Source: Chryseobacterium sp. FH2
GTDB lineage: Bacteria > Bacteroidota > Bacteroidia > Flavobacteriales > Weeksellaceae
NCBI RefSeq assembly: GCF_001045455.1
Contig: NZ_LFNE01000002.1
Coordinates: forward strand, 372,001-436,000
Reading direction: 5' to 3'
Length of the DNA stretch: 64,000 bases
The translations under genes and the position numbers were made by a program. Below, piece by piece: positions 24,143-34,065 of this stretch (positions within the stretch are counted from its first letter, which is position 1; the number at the start of each line of letters is the position of its first letter). The notes under the pieces were generated by a model. That model was given only the letters and a program-made list of their open reading frames with translations, ran no database searches and was not told the origin of the DNA.

Positions 24143-27100
24143 ATGTATTTAGTTTTTGACACAGAAACCACTGGTTTACCAAAGAATTTTAACGCTCCGC
24201 TTTCAGACTCAGACAACTGGCCAAGAATGGTTCAAATTGCCTGGCAGTTGCACGATGATGACGGGACATTGATTGAAAATCAGGATTATATTATAAAACC
24301 CGAAGGATATGATATTCCCTTCAATGCCGCGAGAATTCACGGAATTACTACTAAAATTGCGAATGAAGAAGGTCGTGATTTAGAAGAGATTCTAAAAGAA
24401 TTTTCAAAAGTTTTAGAAAAAGTACGGGTCGTTTCCGGACACAATGTTGAGTTTGATTATAATATCGTTGGAGCAGAATTTTACCGAAAAAATATACACG
24501 ATAATCTTCAGGAGAAGCCAAGAGCTGATACCATGATTTTGGGAACGGATTTTTGTCAGCTTGGAGGTGGTCGTGGAGGAAGATTCAAACCTCCGAAATT
24601 GGAAGAACTTTACGAAAAATTGTATGGGCATAAATTTGATGAGGCACACAATGCTGCGGCCGATGTCAATGCAACTGCTCAGGTTTTCTTCGAAATGATG
24701 AGAATTGGAGTGATTCCGGCTGAAGTTTTAAAAATTTCAGAAGATCAGCTTACTTATTTTAAAACGCTTTATCCTGATCCGATAAAACCTTTCGGGATTG
24801 TTATCAGAAGACAGGTTGCGGATTTCAATAATAAGAAAAAGCAAAATGATTTCGGAAGTATTGATGAAATTGATTTAGGAAAATATTTCAATTTCAACAA
24901 TCACAGTGTTTTTTCAACGTTGATGGCCACTTCCAGTATTTCAGATTTGATAAAAAGAGCCTCCGATGATAATTTCCCGGCTGTCGGAATGGTAGATTTG
25001 GGAAATATGATGGGAACTTTCAAATTCGTTTCTGCGGTTGAAGGTGCAAATGGAGATCGAGCGAAAAAATATAAAGAATATTTAGCAAAAAAACAGGAAG
25101 CAGAAGAAAACGGAACAGAATTTAATGAAACTGAACCTGTTTCTGAACCTTTAATTCCCGTTGTAGGTTGTGAATTTTATATTTCTGACCGTTATGAACA
25201 GAAGCAGTTTACCAAAGATGATCCCGATAGAAGAACGCAGGTTGTTCTTTTGGCGAAAGATTTTAATGGATATAAAAATTTAGCGAAACTTTCGAGTATA
25301 GGATTTTTGAAAGGTTTTTATTTTGGAGTTCCGAGAATTAGCCGAGAATTGATTGCTGAATATAAAGAAGGGCTTATTGCCTTAACGTCTGGAATAAACG
25401 GAGATATACCTGATGCGATCCTCAATACGGGGGAACAAAAAGGGGAAGAGCTTTTCAGATGGTGGAAAGATACTTTTAAGGATGATTTTTATGTTCAGCT
25501 TCAAAATCATCAACTTCCTGAAGAAGAGCATTTAAATGATGTTTTATTGCATTTTGCAGATAAATATAATGTCAAAATTTTAGCTCAGAACGAAACCTAT
25601 TATACCAATAAGGATGATTCTAACATTCAGGATATTGTAAGCTGTATTAAAGATGGGGAAAAGCTGGCAACTCCCGTAGGGAAGGGGTTTGGTAAAAGAA
25701 GAGGCCTTGCGACAGGGGAATATTATATTAAAAATTCTGATGAAATAAAAGAAACGTTTTTAGCGTATCCTGATGCTTTTGAAGCGTACGAAGAATTTAC
25801 GGCAAAATTTAAACCTTATACTTTAAAAAGAGATGTACTCCTTCCTAAGTTTGATATTCCTGAGGAATTTATTCATGCTGAAGATGAGATAGACGGAGGA
25901 AAGCGTGGGGAAATGGCATATCTGACTCATCTGACGTATGAAGGAGCGAAAAAAAGGTATGGGGATGCCGGAATTACAGATGAAATTAAAGAACGCCTTG
26001 ATTTCGAACTGGATGTAATTGCGAATACAGGATATCCCGGTTATTTCCTGATTGTGCAGGATTTCTGTAATGAAGCCCGGAAAATGGGTGTTTGGGTTGG
26101 GCCTGGGCGTGGTTCTGCGGCGGGTTCCGCAGTAGCCTATACTATCGGAATTACTAATGTTGACCCTATTAAATATGATCTCCTTTTTGAGAGATTCCTG
26201 AATCCTGAAAGGGTTTCCATGCCTGATATTGATATTGACTTTGATGATGAAGGTCGAGACAAAATTATCAAATGGGTAATTGAAAAATATGGACAAAGCC
26301 AGGTCGCACAAATCATTACTTATTCGGTTCTTGGTGGAAAATCAGCGATAAAAGATGCAGGGCGGGTTTTAGATGTTCCGATTCCTGATACCAATAATAT
26401 TGCTAAGCTTATTCCTTCCACACCGGGGATGAATATTGCGAAGGCTCTGGCAAAGTATGATAAATTAAAGCCTGAAGAACAGATGCTTGTTGATGAGATG
26501 AGATATGTTCTTGATAGCCCTGACGATCATCGCCACAGTGTATTGGCAAGTGCTAAAAAAATGGAAGGGTGCATCAGAAATACAGGGATTCACGCTTGTG
26601 GAGTTATTATAACGCCTGAAGATGTGAGTAATCTGGTTCCGGTGACTATTGCTGCAAAAGATGCCGATATTTTAGTATCGCAGTTTGATAACTCGGTAGC
26701 GGAAAGTGCAGGGCTTCTTAAAATGGATTTCCTTGGTCTTCGTACGCTGACAATTATTAAAGATGCTTTAAAATTAATTAAGCAAAGACATAATATTGAT
26801 ATTGATCCGGATCTAATTCCATTGGATGATACGAAAACATATCAGTTATTTAAAGAAGGAAGAACAGTCGGTATTTTTCAATATGAAAGTCCGGGAATGC
26901 AAAAGTATATGAGAGAGCTAAAACCGACGGTTTTTGCCGATCTTATTGCCATGAATGCTCTTTATCGCCCGGGTCCTATTAAATATATTCCAAACTTTAT
27001 CAACAGAAAACACGGAATTGAAGAAATTGTCTACGATTTACCTGAAACTGAAGAATATTTAAAAGAAACCTACGGGATTACCGTTTATCAGGAGCAGGTA

Positions 27101-28810
27101 ATGCTTTTATCACAGAAATTGGCGAATTTTACAAAAGGTGAAGCCGATACATTGAGAAAAGCGATGGGTAAAAAACAGATCGATGTTCTTAATAAAATGT
27201 ACCCTAAATTCATTGAAGGCGGTAAGAAAAACAATCTTGATGAAGATAGATTAAATAAAATATGGAATGACTGGAAGGCCTTTGCAGAATATGCCTTTAA
27301 TAAATCTCACTCGACTTGTTATGCATTAATTGCTTATCAGACTGCGTATCTGAAAGCCAATTATCCTGCTGAATATATGGCAAGCGTAATGAGTAATAAC
27401 ATTAACAATACAGATTCAATTACCATGTTTATGGAAGATTGTAAAAGTATCGGAGTTGATGTTTTAGGTCCGGATGTGAACGAATCTCAATATAAATTCT
27501 CTGTAAACGAAAAAGGTCAGATCCGTTTTGGTTTAGGAGCAATTAAAGGAATCGGGGAGGGGCCGAGTGAAGCGATTACAAGAGAAAAAGCAAATGGAAG
27601 GTTCAAAAATATTTATGATTTTTTTGAAAGAATTTTACCTTCCCAAATGAATAAAAGAGTGGCGGAAAGTCTAGTGCTGGCAGGAGCTTTCGATGAATTG
27701 GATTCTTATCACAGAGGCCAGTACTTTGATATTGATATGGCTGGAAGAACAAACCTCGAAAGGTTGATCAGATACGGACAAAGCTTCCAGGAAAGTAAAA
27801 ATGAAATGGAGCATTCTCTTTTTGCAGATTTTGCTGAGGAAGTGCAAATTGAACAGCCCAAGTTACTTCCTTGTCCGGAATGGCCAAATATGCATAAATT
27901 GAACAAAGAAAAAGAAATTATTGGTTTCTATCTTTCTGCCCACCCGCTTGATGAATTTAAATATCAATTCCAGTTTATGCAGGGGCAGCTTTCAAAACAG
28001 CAGGTTTTGGAAAAGGAGGAAGATGGTAAAGCGGTTATAGATGAAGTTCCGATTCTCGAACAGGAGTCTCAGGACGAGATTGCTGATTTGACAGAAATTG
28101 TTTCTGATGAAATTTTAGCAGGGGAGGAAGAAATCATTGAAGAGGTAAAGAAAAAAGCAGAGCCAAAAGGTAACTTTTTATTCTTAAATCTTGATGAGGT
28201 AGATGCTTATAAAGAGCAGGCTTTTTCTAATAAACAGGAAGAATTGTTTGAAGAGAAGAAAAAAGACTGGAAAACTCTTCAAAAAGAAAGAGAGAACGGA
28301 GGAGCTGGAAAAGAGTATACAGTAGCAGGCCTTATCACGGAATATAGGGTTCAGGACGGATTCCGAAGTGGAGAAAAGGTTGCTTTTGTGACATTGGAGG
28401 ACTATTCAGGGTCGTATTCTTTCAGGTTAGGAGATAGGGATTATATGAGACTGAAGGAAAAACTTGAAGTTCAGAGGTTTGTTATTTTTAAGATTAAATT
28501 TGCTCAGGTAAAAGATGGACGGGTTTTTGTGAATGTAAATGATGTGATTGAGCTTCAGGAGGCTTTTGAAAGGTTTGCAAAAAGTATTTCTCTGGTGATG
28601 GACGTGATGGATGTGCGGGCGGAGGATTTAACGTTTTTCAGAAGTGTGCTTGAGAGAAATCAGGGAAATCAGAAGTTAAAGTTTTTTATAAAGAATATTG
28701 AAGATGATTCTCATATAGAAGTACAATCTATGAAACATTCCGTAAACCTCAGCGGAGAATTAATTAAAGATATTCAATTGTTAAAAAAATATGAATTTTA
28801 TTTGAATTAA
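24143..28810 (+). CDS. dnaE: DNA polymerase III alpha subunit with fused N-terminal 3'-5' exonuclease
   Basis: 1555 aa, several hundred longer than E. coli DnaE. Residues 1-190 are a DEDDh exonuclease: Asp6/Glu8 (DTET), Asp105 in GHNVEFD, His169 and Asp174. A PHP-like domain follows (about 250-450), whose metal residues look reduced (NNHSVFS in place of HxHSxxS), and the C-family palm has GPGRGSAAGS and PDIDIDF (694-700) with the catalytic Asp residues. Then come fingers, HhH, and an OB fold (about 1390-1470). An acidic stretch at about 1290-1345 precedes the OB fold. Replicative polymerase, here with its own proofreading domain in the chain. Ends in a terminator. Confidence 0.96.
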   Translation: MYLVFDTETTGLPKNFNAPLSDSDNWPRMVQIAWQLHDDDGTLIENQDYIIKPEGYDIPFNAARIHGITTKIANEEGRDLEEILKEFSKVLEKVRVVSGHNVEFDYNIVGAEFYRKNIHDNLQEKPRADTMILGTDFCQLGGGRGGRFKPPKLEELYEKLYGHKFDEAHNAAADVNATAQVFFEMMRIGVIPAEVLKISEDQLTYFKTLYPDPIKPFGIVIRRQVADFNNKKKQNDFGSIDEIDLGKYFNFNNHSVFSTLMATSSISDLIKRASDDNFPAVGMVDLGNMMGTFKFVSAVEGANGDRAKKYKEYLAKKQEAEENGTEFNETEPVSEPLIPVVGCEFYISDRYEQKQFTKDDPDRRTQVVLLAKDFNGYKNLAKLSSIGFLKGFYFGVPRISRELIAEYKEGLIALTSGINGDIPDAILNTGEQKGEELFRWWKDTFKDDFYVQLQNHQLPEEEHLNDVLLHFADKYNVKILAQNETYYTNKDDSNIQDIVSCIKDGEKLATPVGKGFGKRRGLATGEYYIKNSDEIKETFLAYPDAFEAYEEFTAKFKPYTLKRDVLLPKFDIPEEFIHAEDEIDGGKRGEMAYLTHLTYEGAKKRYGDAGITDEIKERLDFELDVIANTGYPGYFLIVQDFCNEARKMGVWVGPGRGSAAGSAVAYTIGITNVDPIKYDLLFERFLNPERVSMPDIDIDFDDEGRDKIIKWVIEKYGQSQVAQIITYSVLGGKSAIKDAGRVLDVPIPDTNNIAKLIPSTPGMNIAKALAKYDKLKPEEQMLVDEMRYVLDSPDDHRHSVLASAKKMEGCIRNTGIHACGVIITPEDVSNLVPVTIAAKDADILVSQFDNSVAESAGLLKMDFLGLRTLTIIKDALKLIKQRHNIDIDPDLIPLDDTKTYQLFKEGRTVGIFQYESPGMQKYMRELKPTVFADLIAMNALYRPGPIKYIPNFINRKHGIEEIVYDLPETEEYLKETYGITVYQEQVMLLSQKLANFTKGEADTLRKAMGKKQIDVLNKMYPKFIEGGKKNNLDEDRLNKIWNDWKAFAEYAFNKSHSTCYALIAYQTAYLKANYPAEYMASVMSNNINNTDSITMFMEDCKSIGVDVLGPDVNESQYKFSVNEKGQIRFGLGAIKGIGEGPSEAITREKANGRFKNIYDFFERILPSQMNKRVAESLVLAGAFDELDSYHRGQYFDIDMAGRTNLERLIRYGQSFQESKNEMEHSLFADFAEEVQIEQPKLLPCPEWPNMHKLNKEKEIIGFYLSAHPLDEFKYQFQFMQGQLSKQQVLEKEEDGKAVIDEVPILEQESQDEIADLTEIVSDEILAGEEEIIEEVKKKAEPKGNFLFLNLDEVDAYKEQAFSNKQEELFEEKKKDWKTLQKERENGGAGKEYTVAGLITEYRVQDGFRSGEKVAFVTLEDYSGSYSFRLGDRDYMRLKEKLEVQRFVIFKIKFAQVKDGRVFVNVNDVIELQEAFERFAKSISLVMDVMDVRAEDLTFFRSVLERNQGNQKLKFFIKNIEDDSHIEVQSMKHSVNLSGELIKDIQLLKKYEFYLN

Positions 28811-28835
28811 ATTTAAACATAATTGCATAATATAT

Positions 28836-28866
28836 AAAAAGCAGCAAAATTTGCTGCTTTTTTTGT
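28836..28866 (+). terminator. Rho-independent terminator after dnaE
   Basis: Stem formed by aaaaagcagcaaa (28836-28848) and its complement up to 28864, followed by T residues. Confidence 0.85.
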
Positions 28867-28981
28867 TTTTTAATTAATGTAAAAGAAGGTAAATAATTAT
28901 TTGATTTTTAAAAAAAATAAATTTTATATGCGGTATATTTAATAATTTGCTAAATTAGATCCGAATTTTAAATTTTTATTT

Positions 28982-30907
28982 ATGAAGAAACTTTTACTTA
29001 CGTGCCTAACAGTGTTATTGGCTACGGTTATGAATGCCCAAATTAATTTGGGTGTAGGTAGTACAACAAAAGGTATAGCGCCTATTAGTACTTATTATGG
29101 TTATTCTTATGTGCAACAAATTTTTCCTAAATCTGAGATTAATGCAGATGCCGCTGGAAATATTACCGGATTAAAATTTTATTTGGGTGCATCGGCAACC
29201 CTTACTAATTCTTCGGATTGGGTAATTTATTTAGGACATACTACAAAGACTTCTTTTAGTTCCAATACCGATTGGATTCCTTTGGGTGATCTTACTCAGG
29301 TTTACTCAGGGGCTGTTACCAATAATTCGGGGGTTGTAGAAATTACTTTAACTACACCATTCGCATATAATAATACAGATAATCTGGTAATAGCAGCTGA
29401 AGAAAACGCTTCAGGTTATGATTCTAATGGAAGTGGTGAAGCTTTTTATGTATATACTACTTCATCTAACAGATCTATTTATTATAGAAGTGATACTGTT
29501 AATCCGGATCCTGCAAGTCCTCCCACAGCTGGTGATAGAAACGGATATAACTCTTCAGTGACAATTGTAGGGTTAACTCCTAGTACTTTACCTGCCTGCC
29601 CGAATGTGTCTGCGCCGGCTACTAATGCCACTGGAGTAGCTATAGCTCCTAGTATAACTTGGTCAGCAGTATCTGGTGCTACTGGTTACAGACTTTCTGT
29701 AGGTACTACGTCAGGAGGTACAGATATTATGAATAATGTTGATTTGGGAAATGTAACTACATATTCAATTACTCCAAACTTGCAGTACGGAACTCAATAT
29801 TATTATAAATTGACTGCCTATAATACTTCGGGAAGCTCATCAGGATGTTCAGAACGTTCTTTCACTACATTGAATATTCCTTGTCCTTCAGTTAGTACAC
29901 CTTCGCAAGGGCAAGCGGGAGTTTCTTTAACTCCGACTTTCCAATGGGCGGCAGTACCAGATGCAACAGGATATAAACTTTCAATAGGTACTACTGCAGG
30001 TGGTACGGACGTATTAAATAATCAGGATTTAGGAAACGTTACAAGTTATACTTTAACCACTCCATTAAGTGCATCAACAGTTTATTATTATACTTTAAAT
30101 TCATATAATAGCACAACAGCTTCATCATCATGTAGTGAAAGGAATTTTTCTACAATTTGTACAACAGTTGCCAATGTGCCATATAGCCAAGATTTTGAGA
30201 GTGCTATAGTTCCGGGTTTACCTTCTTGTACAAGTAATGAAAATGCAGGAACAGGTAATGATTGGGTGACAACAAATAATAATGGATATGGATTTACTAC
30301 TAAGGCACTAACCTATAAATGGAATTCAACAAATGCGGCAAATGCATGGTTCTATACCCAAGGTATTAATCTTGTAGCAGGTACCCAGTATACCATTACT
30401 TATAAATACGGAGGAACAGGAACTACATTTGTTGAAAAATTAAAAGTTGGTTACGGTACATCAGCTTCATCTTCTGCCATGACTACTATTTTAGCAGATT
30501 ATCCGAACGTTACTAATAGTACACCAATTACAGAGTCAATTAATTTTACTCCTCCAACCAGTGGTGTTTATTATTTTGGATTCAATTGTTATTCTGCAGT
30601 AAACAGGTTTTATCTAAGCATTGATGATATTAATATTACTGAAAGTGCTTTAGCAACTTCTGAAACAGCTTCTGTTAAAAAAGATAATCTTAAAGCTTAT
30701 CCAAACCCATTTGCTGATGATTTAAATATTTCAGATATTTCTAATGTGAAGTCTATTTCTGTACTTGATATTTCAGGAAGAGTGGTGAGAACTATTGACA
30801 AACCTTCTTCAACTCTTCATTTAGGAGATTTGAAACAGGGAATGTATTTAGTTTCCTTAGAAATGAAAGATGGTTCTAAACAAGTTATTAAAGCAATTAA
30901 GAAATAA
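28982..30907 (+). CDS. T9SS type A secreted protein, two Fn3-like repeats and a choice-of-anchor J-like domain (paralogue 1 of 3)
   Basis: 641 aa. Signal peptide 1-19 (ends MNAQ). Module N (about 20-200; contains [11 protein letters not shown] and [13 protein letters not shown]) is shared with the two genes downstream. Fn3-like repeats begin at Cys206 and Cys301, each with CP..., W.AV.GATGY, GTTxGGTD and CSERxFTT. From Cys393 to about 555 lies a unique beta-sandwich (YSQDFES...) like choice-of-anchor J/cleaved adhesin domains. The last 75 residues are the T9SS type A sorting domain (YPNPF, SxxDISGR, GMYLV). Predicted to be exported and attached or released at the cell surface; adhesion is inference. 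Confidence 0.85.
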   Translation: MKKLLLTCLTVLLATVMNAQINLGVGSTTKGIAPISTYYGYSYVQQIFPKSEINADAAGNITGLKFYLGASATLTNSSDWVIYLGHTTKTSFSSNTDWIPLGDLTQVYSGAVTNNSGVVEITLTTPFAYNNTDNLVIAAEENASGYDSNGSGEAFYVYTTSSNRSIYYRSDTVNPDPASPPTAGDRNGYNSSVTIVGLTPSTLPACPNVSAPATNATGVAIAPSITWSAVSGATGYRLSVGTTSGGTDIMNNVDLGNVTTYSITPNLQYGTQYYYKLTAYNTSGSSSGCSERSFTTLNIPCPSVSTPSQGQAGVSLTPTFQWAAVPDATGYKLSIGTTAGGTDVLNNQDLGNVTSYTLTTPLSASTVYYYTLNSYNSTTASSSCSERNFSTICTTVANVPYSQDFESAIVPGLPSCTSNENAGTGNDWVTTNNNGYGFTTKALTYKWNSTNAANAWFYTQGINLVAGTQYTITYKYGGTGTTFVEKLKVGYGTSASSSAMTTILADYPNVTNSTPITESINFTPPTSGVYYFGFNCYSAVNRFYLSIDDINITESALATSETASVKKDNLKAYPNPFADDLNISDISNVKSISVLDISGRVVRTIDKPSSTLHLGDLKQGMYLVSLEMKDGSKQVIKAIKK

Positions 30908-30930
30908 TATTTAAGTGAAATTTTAAAATG

Positions 30931-30958
30931 AAGCGACCGTTATGGTCGCTTTTTTTTA
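30931..30958 (+). terminator. Rho-independent terminator after paralogue 1
   Basis: Stem aagcgacc (30931-30938) / ggtcgctt (30944-30951), loop gttat, then eight T. Confidence 0.88.
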
Positions 30959-30960
30959 TG

Positions 30961-31228
30961 TGTTGTGATTAAGGCTATAATTAAATGGTTTTTTTGAAAT
31001 TTAATCTTTTGCAGGGTTTATTTAATGCTGAATAGAGCTTTTGAATGAATTTTATCTGTTTAATGCCTGAAAGCAAGAAATAATATTGGTATAAAGAACT
31101 TAAATATTAAAGATTATTTTAGAAAAATAGTTAAATTGTTATTTTATTTATAAAAAAAATAAAAAAAATATAAATTATATGTAATAAATTATTACTTTTA
31201 TCTCCTGAATTTTAAATTTTGTTATTTT
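30961..31228. other. AT-rich spacer, no gene seen
   Basis: Between the terminator and the next secreted-protein gene there is no open frame of note. The last 25 bp (gaattttaaatttt...) closely match those before the first paralogue (28963-28981), suggesting that the duplicated unit included its leader. Confidence 0.5.
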
Positions 31229-33925
31229 ATGAAAAAATTTCTACTGGCGTGCATGCTGGCTCTTGGTATAGGAGCCTCCGCACAATTGCAATTAGGAAGT
31301 GGAACTTCTACTTCCCCAACTACTGTACCCGCACCTTGGAGTGACTATTACAAATTTTCTTATACTCAGCAGATTATTAAAAAATCCGAGCTGAATACCA
31401 ATGCCGGTAATATTACGGGATTAAAATTTTATTTAGGAAGTAATAGAACTTTATTAAACTCAAATGAAATTGTGGTTTATTTAGGCCATGTATCTACAGA
31501 TTCTTTTGCAACAACGACCTCTTGGGTACCTGCCTCTTCGATGACTCAGGTGTTTTCTGGAGCGGTTACAAATAACAATGGTGTTGTAGAGGTTGTATTT
31601 ACCACACCATTTGCCTACAATAATGTTGATAATTTAGTCGTAGCTATTGATGAAAATAAAGATGGTTATGATACGGTAGATCCGGACGGAATCGAATATT
31701 TTTATAAATATACTGCAACGACATCAAACTCTATTTTATATTACAGAAATGATACTACCAATCCGGATCCTGCAAACGCTACTATTACAGGAACAAGAGC
31801 TAGTTCCAGATCTGTTATGCAGATTTTGGGGTTAACGCCTGCAACTCCTCCTACCTGTAGTACAATATCTGCTCCTACAGCCGGTGCGACTGCGGTGTCT
31901 GTAACGCCTACATTTACATGGGCAGCGGCAGATGGGGCTACTTCTTATCTTGTAAGCCTTGGAAGCACTCCGGGAGGAACGGATGTAATGAATAATGTAG
32001 ATGTAGGAGGTGTAACTACTTATACATTGCCTGCTGCATCGCAACTTGCTTACCTTACGAGCTATTATTTGACAGTATCACCCAAAAATGGTGCCGGTGT
32101 AGCTACAGGATGTACGGAAAGAACGTTTACAACCAGAAATATTCCATGTCCTACAATCTCAGCACCATCCGCTGCCGCAACTGGAGTTTCTATCAATCCT
32201 ACATTTACTTGGACAGCAGTTCCGGGTGCAACAGGATATAAAATTTCAATAGGTACCACAGCAGGAGGAACAGATATTTTAAATAATTCTGATTTAGGGA
32301 ATGTAACCACTTATACTTACAATACAGCATTAAACTATAATACTAAATATTATTATACGATTAATGCATATAATGCAACTGTTGCTTCTTCAAGTTGTAA
32401 TGAGAGAAACTTTACGACTACACCTTTGTGCCCTTCAGTCTCAGCACCATCCGCTGCCGCAACTGGTGTTTCTGTCAACCCTGTATTTACCTGGACAGCA
32501 GTTCCGGGTGCAACAGGATATAAAATTTCAATAGGTACCACAGCGGGAGGTACGGATATCTTGAATGCATTTGACTTGGGTAATGTAACGACCTATACTC
32601 ACAATACGGCATTAAATTATAATACTAAATATTATTATACAATAATTGCGTATACACCAACTCAAACTGGTACAGCCTGTACAGAAAGAAACTTTACGAC
32701 TGCCACTTTATGTCCTTCGGTTTCTGCGCCAACGTCTGCTGCAACTAATGTTTCTATAACCCCGACAATCACATGGACAACAGTTTCCGGAGCTACAGGT
32801 TACAGAATCTCCATGGGAACCACAGCGGGAGGAACAGATATTATGAATAATGTTGATGTAGGTAACGTAACCACCTATACAATTGCTACACCTTTAGCAT
32901 TTAGTACAAAATATTACTATACAGTTAATGGTTATAGCGGAGCATTATCAAGCACAGGATGTTCAGAGAGAAACTTTACAACTCAGGGAGCATGTCCTTT
33001 TGTGACTTATCCTGCAGCTGCAGCAACTCTTCAGCCTATACAGCCAACGATTCAGTGGAATGCCATTGCAACTGCAACTTCTTATAGTTTAACAGTTGGG
33101 ACTACATCGGGAGGTTCAGATATTATGGATAATGTAAATGTGGGTAATGTGACTTCATATACATTTGCCACACCGTTAACATTAGGAACAAAATATTACT
33201 ATAAAGTAAATTCTAATACGTCATCAGCATGTGCAGAAAGAACATTTACTGTGAATACTGTTGCTGCACCTGTAAATGATAATTGTTCAGGAGCATTGGT
33301 GGCATCATCTTTACCTTATACATATACACAGACAGATGGAGCGGGATCTACAAACGGAACAGGGTTCATTACAGCTTGTACAGGAGGAACGAATGATGGA
33401 GTGTGGTTTAAATTTACAGGAGATGGGGGAAATATTACTGTAAAAGCGACTACGGCTACATCTTGGGATCATAGAGTAACTGTATATGCCGGTACTTGTG
33501 GTGCTCTTACTTGCGTGGGTACTGCTGATGCAACGACAGGAAGTGTAGAAACACTTAGTTTTGATTCAGTAGCCGGAACAGAATATCTGGTGAATGTATC
33601 ATATTATAGTGGAAGTACTGATTCGGCGGAGGGTAACTTTACTTTAAATATTACATCAAATATAGTATTAGGAACTTCAGATGTACAGACCCAAAAGGCT
33701 AAAGACGTTAAGGTTTATCCAAATCCATTTGTAGATGACTTGAATATTTCTGATATATCTAATGTAAGATCTATTTCAGTTATTGATATTTCCGGAAGAT
33801 TGGTGAAAACTATTGATAAGCCTTCTTCAACTCTTCATTTAGGAGATTTAAAACAGGGAATGTATTTAGTTGCACTGGAAATGAAAGATGGTTCTAGACA
33901 AGTTATTAAGACAATTAAAAGATAA
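31229..33925 (+). CDS. T9SS type A secreted protein with five Fn3-like repeats (paralogue 2 of 3)
   Basis: 898 aa. Signal peptide 1-18 (ends ASAQ), module N about 19-208, then five Fn3-like repeats starting at Cys210, 307, 401, 495 and 589; the last four are spaced exactly 94 residues. A PPC-like beta-sandwich follows (about 677-812; NDNCSGAL, DGVWFKFTG), then the T9SS type A domain ([15 protein letters not shown] to the end). Repeats 2 and 3 are nearly identical in DNA over parts, so repeat number may vary between strains. Predicted role: secreted surface or adhesive protein; no catalytic residues are recognised. Confidence 0.85.
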   Translation: MKKFLLACMLALGIGASAQLQLGSGTSTSPTTVPAPWSDYYKFSYTQQIIKKSELNTNAGNITGLKFYLGSNRTLLNSNEIVVYLGHVSTDSFATTTSWVPASSMTQVFSGAVTNNNGVVEVVFTTPFAYNNVDNLVVAIDENKDGYDTVDPDGIEYFYKYTATTSNSILYYRNDTTNPDPANATITGTRASSRSVMQILGLTPATPPTCSTISAPTAGATAVSVTPTFTWAAADGATSYLVSLGSTPGGTDVMNNVDVGGVTTYTLPAASQLAYLTSYYLTVSPKNGAGVATGCTERTFTTRNIPCPTISAPSAAATGVSINPTFTWTAVPGATGYKISIGTTAGGTDILNNSDLGNVTTYTYNTALNYNTKYYYTINAYNATVASSSCNERNFTTTPLCPSVSAPSAAATGVSVNPVFTWTAVPGATGYKISIGTTAGGTDILNAFDLGNVTTYTHNTALNYNTKYYYTIIAYTPTQTGTACTERNFTTATLCPSVSAPTSAATNVSITPTITWTTVSGATGYRISMGTTAGGTDIMNNVDVGNVTTYTIATPLAFSTKYYYTVNGYSGALSSTGCSERNFTTQGACPFVTYPAAAATLQPIQPTIQWNAIATATSYSLTVGTTSGGSDIMDNVNVGNVTSYTFATPLTLGTKYYYKVNSNTSSACAERTFTVNTVAAPVNDNCSGALVASSLPYTYTQTDGAGSTNGTGFITACTGGTNDGVWFKFTGDGGNITVKATTATSWDHRVTVYAGTCGALTCVGTADATTGSVETLSFDSVAGTEYLVNVSYYSGSTDSAEGNFTLNITSNIVLGTSDVQTQKAKDVKVYPNPFVDDLNISDISNVRSISVIDISGRLVKTIDKPSSTLHLGDLKQGMYLVALEMKDGSRQVIKTIKR
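31856..33270 (+). repeat. Tandem 282-bp coding repeats in paralogue 2
   Basis: Five units; the regular period is 282 bp (Cys codons at 32147, 32429, 32711, 32993; the first, at 31856, is 291 bp upstream). The words tcagcaccatccgctgccgc at 32159 and 32441 are identical and 282 bp apart, as is a run of about 50 bp around 32215 and 32497. Confidence 0.85.
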
Positions 33926-33953
33926 GGAGTAAATAAATTTTATTCAAAACTGA

Positions 33954-33995
33954 AGAATAGCGGCTAAAATTTTAGCCGCTATTCTTATTGTTAAT
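33954..33995 (+). terminator. Rho-independent terminator after paralogue 2
   Basis: Perfect 32-bp palindrome 33954-33985 (agaatagcggctaaaa and its complement) with a T-rich tail. Confidence 0.82.
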
Positions 33996-34065
33996 TTTAC
34001 TAACAATATTCATATTTATATTGTCATTTTATTACTAATTTAGTAATACACCAAATAGTACTATT

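Noticed and set aside
25823..26311. 162-aa minus-strand ORF inside dnaE
   Set aside because: Fully inside the conserved polymerase core; no independent start signals.
31832..32541. Antisense ORFs in the Fn3-like repeats
   Set aside because: They repeat with the coding units and arise from low use of stop-complement codons in Thr/Ala/Gly-rich DNA.
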